From NCBI GenBank assembly GCA_017465475.1, contig JAFTWC010000006.1, forward strand, positions 62,001 through 126,000: DNA of 64,000 nucleotides. Reading direction: 5' to 3'. Positions 7,427-14,673 of the stretch are shown here, piece by piece; the stretch's first letter is position 1, and each line of letters starts with the position of its first letter. The stretch is from Lachnospiraceae bacterium (GTDB lineage: Bacteria; Bacillota; Clostridia; Lachnospirales; Lachnospiraceae). A model generated the notes under the pieces. It was not told the origin of the DNA. It saw only the letters and a list, made by a program, of their open reading frames with translations, and did not search any database. Both the position numbers and the translations under genes were made by a program.

Positions 7427-8872
7427 ATGCCTTTCTATCGTTCTTTTCAGGTCAATGAGCCGGCAAAGCCGGAACCCCAAAAGAAACCAAGTTCCGTACA
7501 AACGATAAGTGCTTCCAAAAATGACCCGGCAACTCCGGCTCAAACAGTAAGTACTTCCTCGGACGAACCGGCAGTACCGGTTCAAAACATAGTGCCGACG
7601 GAGCCATCCCGTTTTCCTGCGGATATGTCCACCGCTTCCTTTGGCGGACTTCGGATTTCCGTAGGGAGTATTGCGGACAATTTCCCGATTAACAATGCCA
7701 CCATACAGATTTCAGAGACTACAGGAAATACCACCACACTCATTGACGAAATCAGTACCGGTGCTGCCGGACAGACTTCTGTTATCGAGCTTCCGGCTCC
7801 GCCGCCGGAATACAGTCAAGAACCGGGCAGTCCCAGGCCCTACACCGAATACAACCTCACCATCCGGGCAGAAGGCTTCGAACCGGTGCAAATCGTCGGA
7901 ACGGAAGTGTTGCCGGATGTGGTTGCATTGCAGCAAGTGCAGATGTTGCCAAAAGTGCCGACAGACGCGGGGAGTGCCGAAACTTTCATAATTCCGGACC
8001 ACACCTTATACGGGATTTACCCGCCGAAAATCATAGAAGAAGAAGTGAAAGAGATTACCGGCAGCGGTGAAATCGTCCTGTCCCGGGTAGTCATTCCGGA
8101 ATTTGTCGTGGTACATGACGGTTCTCCGAACGATGCATCCGCACAGAACTACTATGTCCGTTACCGGGACTACATTAAAAATGTCGCTTCCAGTGAAATC
8201 TATGCCACCTGGCCGGAAGCTACCATTTATGCCAACATCCTTGCCATCCAGTCCTTTACCTTAAACCGGGTGTATACGGAGTGGTACCGAAACCGCGGCT
8301 ACAACTTTACCATCACCTCCTCCACCGCCTACGACCACAAATGGATTCCGGAACGTAATATTTTCGATACCATCAACACTGCCGTGGATAACATCTTTAA
8401 CAACTTCCTGTCCCGTCCCAACGTGCGTCAGCCGATTTTAACCCAGTACTGTGACGGCAGACGGGTCACCTGTCCGGGGCTTATGTCTCAGTGGGGAAGC
8501 AAATATTTAGGCGACCAGGGCTACAGTGCCATTGAAATTCTGCGCAATTACTACGGCGATACGATTTTTATCAATACCACAGAAGAAATTTCAGGTGTTC
8601 CCAGCTCTTTTCCGGGGGAAACGTTGCAAGAAGGCTCCCGCGGTGAGGCAGTGCGCCAAATGCAGGAGCAGTTAAATGCCATTGCCAACGTATACTATGT
8701 GGTCCCGAACATCGCTGCCGACGGTATATACGGCCCTCGTACTGCTGACGCTGTCCGGGCTTTTCAGCAGCAGTTCGACCTAACACCGAACGGTATCGTA
8801 GACTTTACCACCTGGTATAAAATTTCCGAACTCTATGTAGCCGTAACAAGAATCGCGGAGTATACGAGATAA
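7427..8872 (+). CDS. SpoIID-like domain protein with C-terminal peptidoglycan-binding domain
   Basis: A 481-aa protein. Residues 1-60 are a low-complexity Pro/Ser/Thr tail; about 65-170 form a carboxypeptidase-regulatory-like beta domain (GLRISVGSIADNFPINNATIQI). About 205-385 resemble the SpoIID/LytB amidase-enhancer domain: VVHDGSPND, YIKNVASSEIYATWPEATIYANILAIQSF, then CPGLMSQWGSKYLGDQGYSAIEILRNYYGD. About 400-470 form a PG_binding_1 domain (GSRGEAVRQMQEQLN, DGIYGPRTADAVRAFQQ). SpoIID enzymes are lytic transglycosylases in engulfment. No signal peptide is visible, so it may act in the mother cell or spore, or leave by another route. It converges on the LysM-GH18 gene, which is also spore-like. 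Confidence 0.82.
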   Translation: MPFYRSFQVNEPAKPEPQKKPSSVQTISASKNDPATPAQTVSTSSDEPAVPVQNIVPTEPSRFPADMSTASFGGLRISVGSIADNFPINNATIQISETTGNTTTLIDEISTGAAGQTSVIELPAPPPEYSQEPGSPRPYTEYNLTIRAEGFEPVQIVGTEVLPDVVALQQVQMLPKVPTDAGSAETFIIPDHTLYGIYPPKIIEEEVKEITGSGEIVLSRVVIPEFVVVHDGSPNDASAQNYYVRYRDYIKNVASSEIYATWPEATIYANILAIQSFTLNRVYTEWYRNRGYNFTITSSTAYDHKWIPERNIFDTINTAVDNIFNNFLSRPNVRQPILTQYCDGRRVTCPGLMSQWGSKYLGDQGYSAIEILRNYYGDTIFINTTEEISGVPSSFPGETLQEGSRGEAVRQMQEQLNAIANVYYVVPNIAADGIYGPRTADAVRAFQQQFDLTPNGIVDFTTWYKISELYVAVTRIAEYTR

Positions 8873-8920
8873 CGCGTTGAAACGACCGGACTGCTCCGGA
8901 GTTTATCCCTCGTTTACTTC

Positions 8921-8962
8921 AAAAAGGAAGTCTATGTGTTTTTACACACCGACTTCCTTTTC
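8921..8962. terminator. Bidirectional hairpin terminator
   Basis: AAAAGGAAGTC (8922-8932) pairs with GACTTCCTTTT (8951-8961). A-run and T-run flank the stem, so it can stop transcription from both convergent genes. Confidence 0.75.
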
Positions 8963-8996
8963 GACTTATCATAGGATTTATTACCGGGTATCGTTT

Positions 8997-10292
8997 TTAC
9001 TCCTCTTCATATACATTCCGTATTTCAAACATTTGGTTTACCACCAACCAGTTCTGCGGAAAATACCGCATCACATTCCAGTAACTGATTCCCTGTAACG
9101 GATAGCTTTCATTCAGCAACAATTTTGACCGGATACTTCTGGCATCTTCAAACCAGACCACATGGGCCCTGCCATCCTCCGCCGTGTAGTAGAAAAACGG
9201 TGTCTGAGCCTGTTCGTCAAACTGGATGGAAGCCCGGTACCGCTCTGCGATTTCCACTGCCTCCACATTGCCGATGGACCTGGCCATAGACTCTCCCCGC
9301 ACATAAGGCAGCGTCCAATCGTAACCGTAATTCGGCATTCCTTGCAATATCTTCTCCCTCGGAATCACAGACACGCCGTAATCCAGCACATCCTTTACCT
9401 TATTAAGCGGCGAAACGGCCATAGGCGGCCCGTAGGTATAACCCCACTCGTAGGTCATAATGAGCACCGAATCAGCCACTGCGCCGATGGCCGGATAATC
9501 GTGAGACTCGTACAAGAGTCCCCGTTGCATCCCGGAAGTCTTCGGAGCCAGTGCCACAATAAGCGGATACCCTTCCGGCTCCAGTCTGGCTTTCAGTTCC
9601 GTTAAAAACTGTACATAGTTATCCCGATCCTCCGGCAAAATAAACTCAAAGTCTACATCCAGCCCATAATAGCCCTTTACCCGCAGATTCTCTAAAATTT
9701 GGTCAAACAATCGATTCCGCGCCTCCACATCCGTAAAAATCCGGCTGGCCAGTTGATTACTGAATGTTCCGTCAGTGGTCAACGTGGATAACAACATCAG
9801 CGGTGCCACCTGGTACTGCTTGGCAATCTGAATCACTTCTTCATCATCAATCCCGATTAAATCCCCGTTTTCTGTAAATCCATAGGTAAATAACGTAAGG
9901 TACGTCAGATAGGGCAAGGTTTTTCGCAATATCTCTCTGTCGATATACGGATACGCATAGCCGTTTACCGATAACGCCCTTCGCTCCGTATTCGTAGCAT
10001 AATCAATCACTATCGTTTCTCCCGGATACAACACTTCCCGCCCGTTTAATGCCGGATTGTTTGCAAGAAGCTGCTTCGGAGCAATTCCGTAACGTTCTGC
10101 TATCCCAAGGAATGTATCCCCGCCCTGTACCGTATAAGTCACATTGGGCTGTAACACCACAATCGCCTGTCCCGGAACCAGTACGCTTTCTTCCGTCAAT
10201 GCATTATCCTGTAAAATACGCTCCACACTGCTTCCCGTGGCAGAGGCAATTCCCTGTATCGTATCTCCGGGCTTTACTACATAAATAATCAT
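8997..10292 (-). CDS. LysM-GH18 protein, YaaH/SleL-type spore cortex-lytic or wall glycosidase
   Basis: A 431-aa protein with two N-terminal LysM repeats (YVVKPGDTIQGIASATG at residues 3-19 and YTVQGGDTFLGIAERYG near 53-69), then a GH18-type TIM barrel. The barrel has YGLDVDFE, the equivalent of the DxxDxDxE catalytic strand, with the general acid Glu kept and the first Asp replaced. LIVALAPK, VLIMTYEWGY and GISYWNVM are further barrel strands. Family members such as SleL/YaaH cut muramic-delta-lactam cortex fragments during spore germination. There is no signal peptide, as in YaaH. The start at the ATG 10290-10292 has GGGAAG 7 bases upstream. Convergent with the SpoIID-like gene. Confidence 0.88.
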   Translation of the reverse strand: MIIYVVKPGDTIQGIASATGSSVERILQDNALTEESVLVPGQAIVVLQPNVTYTVQGGDTFLGIAERYGIAPKQLLANNPALNGREVLYPGETIVIDYATNTERRALSVNGYAYPYIDREILRKTLPYLTYLTLFTYGFTENGDLIGIDDEEVIQIAKQYQVAPLMLLSTLTTDGTFSNQLASRIFTDVEARNRLFDQILENLRVKGYYGLDVDFEFILPEDRDNYVQFLTELKARLEPEGYPLIVALAPKTSGMQRGLLYESHDYPAIGAVADSVLIMTYEWGYTYGPPMAVSPLNKVKDVLDYGVSVIPREKILQGMPNYGYDWTLPYVRGESMARSIGNVEAVEIAERYRASIQFDEQAQTPFFYYTAEDGRAHVVWFEDARSIRSKLLLNESYPLQGISYWNVMRYFPQNWLVVNQMFEIRNVYEEE

Positions 10293-10415
10293 ACAAGCAC
10301 TTCCCAAAACGCTCTTTTCTTATTCTATGCCTCAACCCATGCCGGTGTTATCCGAAACAAAGATCCTCGCAGAGCATTTTTCTCTTTAGATAATGCGCAA
10401 TTTCCTCGTAAGAAA

Positions 10416-10448
10416 CAAAAAAAGAAAGCCGCCTCTTCGGACGACTTT
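10416..10448 (-). terminator. Terminator of the phosphatase gene
   Basis: On the minus strand a 10-bp stem (GAAAGTCGTC with GGCGGCTTTC, including G-U pairs) is followed by seven T (plus-strand A-run at 10417-10423). Confidence 0.75.
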
Positions 10449-10486
10449 CTTCCTATTACTTTGATTCCGTATCAATTCCTATATAA

Positions 10487-11116
10487 CTACTTTGCCCATG
10501 CGCTCCGGCCAAGTTCCGGCTTCCCCTCCAAATGGGACGCATCGTTTAACCGTTCCAGAGAAAAACACTCCGCATCCTTAGAATAGCTCAATTCCGTTAC
10601 GGACGTATGTTCCAAACCATCCGCAATGCGAAGCATCTGCCCCGCGCCCAAACCTAACAATCCGGCCACTAATGCCCGGATAACACCGCCATGAGTCACA
10701 AATACCACGGTTTCTGCATCGGATGCAATGGCTTCCTTCACAACCTTTACCGCCCGGTCAAATACTTCCGTCGGGCATTCTCCTCCCGGCAGACGTAAAT
10801 TGGCCACCTTTTTCTTTTTTGCAGCAAAGTACTCCGGAAACAACACCTCATTGTGAGAATCCGCACCTCCGGTCATATCCCCGAAAGAAATCTCGTTTAA
10901 TGCTTCTCTTTCTATGAAAGAAGTTTCTTTTCCGAATAAAATCTCTGCGGTCTGCTTTGCTCTTATGAGAGCACTGGTATAAATCAGGTCCGGCTTGAGT
11001 CCGGAAAGTTTCTCAGCCAGAAGTTCCGCCTGTTTTCTTCCCACCTCTGACAAGTCTACATTTACATTACAAAGAGGGCTGCTCTGTCTTCCGTGACGTA
11101 TTAAAATCAATCGCAT
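10487..11116 (-). CDS. Histidine phosphatase family protein (phosphoglycerate mutase-like)
   Basis: A 209-aa member of the branch-1 histidine phosphatases. The LIRHGRQ motif at residues 5-11 contains the phospho-accepting His8, and the second catalytic His is in FVTHGGVIRAL near residue 150. SEVGRKQAELLAEKL and YTSALIRAKQTAEIL are typical. The family includes alpha-ribazole phosphatases and broad sugar-phosphate phosphatases; nothing nearby points to cobalamin synthesis, so the substrate is open. The ATG at 11114-11116 has GGGGGAG just upstream; it starts 10 bases after the stop of the DUF374 gene, so the two form an operon. Confidence 0.88.
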   Translation of the reverse strand: MRLILIRHGRQSSPLCNVNVDLSEVGRKQAELLAEKLSGLKPDLIYTSALIRAKQTAEILFGKETSFIEREALNEISFGDMTGGADSHNEVLFPEYFAAKKKKVANLRLPGGECPTEVFDRAVKVVKEAIASDAETVVFVTHGGVIRALVAGLLGLGAGQMLRIADGLEHTSVTELSYSKDAECFSLERLNDASHLEGKPELGRSAWAK

Positions 11117-11126
11117 TGTACTCCCC

Positions 11127-11789
11127 CTACTCTTCCATACAAATGTCTTCCCCAAATACCCGTTTTGCGTATTCGGCAAAATTTTTCAGTTCTTCTTTCG
11201 TGATTTCCCCGAAATAATCAATCTCACAAATCAATTTCGAAAACGGTAACGGCACACGATATTTGTCCCATCGCCACGGGAACGTAATCATCCCCTTTTT
11301 CTTAAACCGCACATATACCAGCGCCTTTTCCGCCTCACGGGCCAACATAAACAACAGACGCTTCGGCCTGCGATAAGGACCGCTCGGACCGTCCATGGCG
11401 GCAGCCAACGTCAATCCCGCCTGCTTACTGTCTTCCTTTAACTCTGTCAGGAAGGAACGCATTTTTAACCCATCCGGCAACCGCATCGGTGCACCGCCGT
11501 AATGAGATACCATTTCCGCAATATAATCTCCCCGTCGCTCCGAGGTTACAATTACATGCACTTTCTTCTCATACTTTTGTAACTCTCTTAGCAACAGCTG
11601 CATGCAATAACTGTCTTCATGCCAAAAGCCTAGCATCCGGTTTGCATCAATATTTTCAATTCCGCGAAACTCCACTTTCGAAGTCCGGGCCACAACTCCG
11701 ATATACATACGCCATAACCAAACAACCACATGTTGGGTTCCTCGACGCATAAACATCGGAAAATGCTTCGATATTCCTTGCAATTTCAT
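11127..11789 (-). CDS. DUF374 / lysophospholipid acyltransferase-like protein
   Basis: A 220-aa protein with the DUF374 pattern: GFWHEDSYCM (residues about 54-63; the family usually has WH-Q/E), VIVTSERRGDYIAEMVSHYGG, and AAMDGPSGPYRRPKRLLFMLA (the family DGPxGP motif). The family is related to KDO/lipid acyltransferases such as LpxL. In a Gram-positive the substrate is probably a membrane lipid or lipid-linked wall component; this is inference. It lies first in a two-gene operon with the histidine phosphatase. A hydrophobic stretch near the N terminus (HVVVWLWRMYIGVVA) suggests membrane association. Confidence 0.82.
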   Translation of the reverse strand: MKLQGISKHFPMFMRRGTQHVVVWLWRMYIGVVARTSKVEFRGIENIDANRMLGFWHEDSYCMQLLLRELQKYEKKVHVIVTSERRGDYIAEMVSHYGGAPMRLPDGLKMRSFLTELKEDSKQAGLTLAAAMDGPSGPYRRPKRLLFMLAREAEKALVYVRFKKKGMITFPWRWDKYRVPLPFSKLICEIDYFGEITKEELKNFAEYAKRVFGEDICMEE

Positions 11790-11906
11790 ACTCTGTTCTC
11801 TCTTTCGTCTTCCTCTTGTTTATCCCACTGCAAGATGTCCCTTTTCCCATTTACTCACCCCGTATTATACAACTTTTTTAACATTATGTCAAAAAAATAT
11901 AAAGGC

Positions 11907-11935
11907 TTTTCAAACAAAAAATTCTATGCTATACT
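11907..11935 (+). promoter_or_regulatory. Promoter of the first GH10 xylanase gene
   Basis: TTTTCA (11907-11912) and TATACT (11930-11935) are 17 bases apart, and the -10 is extended by TGC. The leader is short (about 25 bases) and has only a weak Shine-Dalgarno (AGAAAG), unlike most genes here. Confidence 0.6.
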
Positions 11936-11968
11936 TAGTGTTAATATTAATCAGAAAGTATTCGAAAT

Positions 11969-13249
11969 ATGAGAAAAAAACTGATTTCTGTTTTTGCATT
12001 ATTCGCTTTAACTACATCCTTATTTGCTGCATGCGGCTCCGATAACACCGACGCTGCGCCGACTCCGGAAGCTACCGCTACCGTTGCTCCGACTGCTACT
12101 CCGGAACCGACTGCTACTCCGGAACCGACTGTCGCTCCGAAGCCGACCGTTACGCCGCTTCCTTTTGATAAGAATGTAACTCTTATGAATACATATGGTA
12201 CTGTTTTTGAAAACTCCGGTGTATGTATTGCCCAGGCTAAAAATTTGGAAAATGTGTATACCGTTAAGTTAGTCAAGAAACATTACAACAGTATCTCTTT
12301 AGAAAACGAGATGAAACCGGATGCCATTATGGGCGGTTCTCCTACCCTTATTACCATTGACGAGGCTAAGGCTCTCGGTTATGTCATTCCGGAAAATTAC
12401 AAAGATACCATGGTTCCGAAGCTTAACTTTACCGCAACGGATTTAGCCATGAAGCTTTGTTCGGAAAATGATTTGAAGCTTCGTTTCCACACTTTAGTAT
12501 GGCATAGCCAGACTCCGGACTGGTTCTTCCGTACAGATTACTCCGCAAACAATGATTTGACCACCACGGATGTTATGGATGCCCGTATGGAATTTTATAT
12601 TCGTTCCATTATGAAACATGTATACGACAGCGAGTACGGTGACTGTGTTTACACTTGGGACGTTGTAAATGAGTATTGGAATGCAACTCCGAACAACTGG
12701 ATTGCCATTTACGGACAGCAGAATCATACACCTTCCTTTGTAAAGTTAGCATTTCAGATTGCAGACGACGTATTACGTGAATACAACATTCGTGAAAAAG
12801 TCACTTTAGTATTTAACGATTTTAACACCTACATGAACAGCCAGCATTTAGTAGCTATTATGGAGTTCATCAATTCCGACGGCAAAATTTGCGATGCCTT
12901 CGGTATGCAGGCTCACTTGGATACCGGATATCCGTCCACGGATTTATTCAAAAATACCGTAAAGAAGTTTTTGGATACCGGTTGTGAAGTTCAGATTACC
13001 GAGCTTGACGTTACCTGTAACAATGATACCACTCAGGCCAATTATTACTATAACTTGATGAAAGGTATTTTAGAACTCAAGAAAGAAGGCGGCAATATTT
13101 CCGCTATCACCTACTGGGGTATGGGCGATGACCATTCCTGGCGCGGTGACCGTACTCCGCTTCTCTTCTCCATGCCTGGTATTGCAAAGCCTGCTTACTA
13201 CAAAGTATTACAGGCCTATGTAGATGCAGGATATACCATTCAGGAATAA
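11969..13249 (+). CDS. GH10 endo-1,4-beta-xylanase, lipoprotein
   Basis: A 426-aa secreted enzyme. It has a lipoprotein signal with lipobox LFAAC (Cys22), a Thr/Pro/Ala linker (residues 30-65, with TATPEP repeated) and a single GH10 catalytic domain (about 70-426). FHTLVWHSQTPDWF is the GH10 HTLVWHSQ motif; the acid/base is E235 in WDVVNE and the nucleophile is E345 in QITELDV. It should cut internal bonds of xylan at the cell surface. Between ENEMKP and the HTLVWH strand there is an extended segment (about residues 120-155, with DEAKALGYVIPENYK) shared with the second GH10 enzyme. A hairpin and aroA follow downstream. Confidence 0.95.
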   Translation: MRKKLISVFALFALTTSLFAACGSDNTDAAPTPEATATVAPTATPEPTATPEPTVAPKPTVTPLPFDKNVTLMNTYGTVFENSGVCIAQAKNLENVYTVKLVKKHYNSISLENEMKPDAIMGGSPTLITIDEAKALGYVIPENYKDTMVPKLNFTATDLAMKLCSENDLKLRFHTLVWHSQTPDWFFRTDYSANNDLTTTDVMDARMEFYIRSIMKHVYDSEYGDCVYTWDVVNEYWNATPNNWIAIYGQQNHTPSFVKLAFQIADDVLREYNIREKVTLVFNDFNTYMNSQHLVAIMEFINSDGKICDAFGMQAHLDTGYPSTDLFKNTVKKFLDTGCEVQITELDVTCNNDTTQANYYYNLMKGILELKKEGGNISAITYWGMGDDHSWRGDRTPLLFSMPGIAKPAYYKVLQAYVDAGYTIQE

Positions 13250-13264
13250 AACATAATCAATGAA

Positions 13265-13290
13265 AGGGGTTGTCCTTGGACACCCCTCTC
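13265..13290 (+). terminator. Hairpin between xylanase gene and aroA
   Basis: AGGGGTTGTCC and GGACACCCCT pair over 10 bp with one bulged T and a TT loop. The tail CTCTTATTCTGTTT is only moderately T-rich, so it may be a partial terminator or attenuator ahead of aroA. Confidence 0.55.
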
Positions 13291-13313
13291 TTATTCTGTT
13301 TAAGGAGACAATT

Positions 13314-14639
13314 ATGACATTCAATAATTACCGGGTAACTCCCGTAAAAGCAGCAACTCCGTTTACGGTTACCGTACCGGGTTCCAAAAGCATTACCAAC
13401 CGCGCATTACTTTTGGCTGCCCTTTCCGACGGAGAGTGTTTACTGAAAAACGCTTTATTTTCTGCAGACTCCCGTGCCCTGATTACAGCACTGCAGACAC
13501 TGGGTATCAATTGTTCCGCGGATGAAACTACAAAAGAAATTAAACTGACCGGTTGCAACGGTTCCTTACCGAAAAAAGAAGCCACGGTAAATGCCGTCAG
13601 TGCAGGTACCGCAGCCCGTTTTTTAACCGCGCTTTTTGCCTTTTCCGACGGCACCTATGTTTTGGATGCTTCGGAACAAATGAAAAAAAGACCTATGGCA
13701 CCTTTAATTGACGCATTACGCGCTCTCGGTATTTCCGTTACGACATTAGAACAGGAAGGTCATCTTCCTCTCCGCATCGAGGGCGGGAAAAATACGCTGC
13801 TTACTGCACCGGAACTTTCTGTGTCTATTGACCAAAGCAGCCAGTTTTTAAGTGCCCTTATGATGACCGGGGCCTTACTTCCTGACGGACTTACGGTGAC
13901 CCCGGTGGGTTCCCGTACTGCCATGTCCTATGTACATATTACGGAACATATGATGAAGGAGTTCGGTATTGCACCGATTCATTCCTCTACGGATGCCTCC
14001 GGCACTTCTTATCGGATTCCGGGAGGATGCTCCTATCAAAGTCAAATTTATGAAATCGAACCGGATTTGTCCGGTGCCTGCTATTTTTATGCAGCCGCTG
14101 TATTGTTAGGAACCACCGTTACTGTCACCGGAGTACATAAAAACTCCATGCAGGGAGATTTACGTTTTATTTTGGCATTGGAACAACTGGGCTGTACCGT
14201 TACAGATACACCGAAAGGAATTCAGGTTACCGGTCCAAAAGACGGTCACTATCCGGGACTTGATATCACCATGAGCGATTTTTCCGACCAGACCATGACC
14301 ATGGCTGTATTGGCTTTATTTGCGGATTCTCCTACCCACATTCGCGGTGTAGGCCACATCCGTGCCCAGGAATGCGATCGCTTGACTGCCACAGTTACGG
14401 AAATCAACCGTCTGGGAGGAAATGCCTGTATCGATGAAGAAGGCACCGGCATTCTCATTACACCGGTACCGCTTCATGGTGCCTGCATTGAAACCTACGA
14501 TGATCACCGGATGGCCATGTCTTTTGCCCTCACCGGCCTTCGGGTGGCAGGAGTAGAAATTTCCAATCCTTCCTGTTGTAAAAAAACCTTTGAAAACTAC
14601 TTTGACCTTTTTACGCATTGTTTCTCACAACTGCGTTAA
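13314..14639 (+). CDS. aroA: 3-phosphoshikimate 1-carboxyvinyltransferase (EPSP synthase)
   Basis: A 441-aa enzyme that joins shikimate-3-phosphate and PEP in the chorismate pathway. It carries PGSKSITNRALLLAAL (residues 22-37, with the PEP/S3P-binding lysine at 25), SAGTAARFLTA in place of the common NAGTAMRP loop, SIDQSSQFLSALMM, DLSGACYFYAAA, DFSDQTMTMAVLAL and RAQECDRLTAT (the family R-x-K/Q-E-S/C-D-R motif). The ATG at 13314 follows AAGGAGA; an ATG at 13260 lies within the preceding hairpin region and lacks a good RBS. No other shikimate genes are near; it sits between two xylanase genes and the second of these begins 34 bases after its stop. Confidence 0.95.
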   Translation: MTFNNYRVTPVKAATPFTVTVPGSKSITNRALLLAALSDGECLLKNALFSADSRALITALQTLGINCSADETTKEIKLTGCNGSLPKKEATVNAVSAGTAARFLTALFAFSDGTYVLDASEQMKKRPMAPLIDALRALGISVTTLEQEGHLPLRIEGGKNTLLTAPELSVSIDQSSQFLSALMMTGALLPDGLTVTPVGSRTAMSYVHITEHMMKEFGIAPIHSSTDASGTSYRIPGGCSYQSQIYEIEPDLSGACYFYAAAVLLGTTVTVTGVHKNSMQGDLRFILALEQLGCTVTDTPKGIQVTGPKDGHYPGLDITMSDFSDQTMTMAVLALFADSPTHIRGVGHIRAQECDRLTATVTEINRLGGNACIDEEGTGILITPVPLHGACIETYDDHRMAMSFALTGLRVAGVEISNPSCCKKTFENYFDLFTHCFSQLR

Positions 14640-14673
14640 CGGTATAAAAACAAAATGACGAAAGGATGACACT

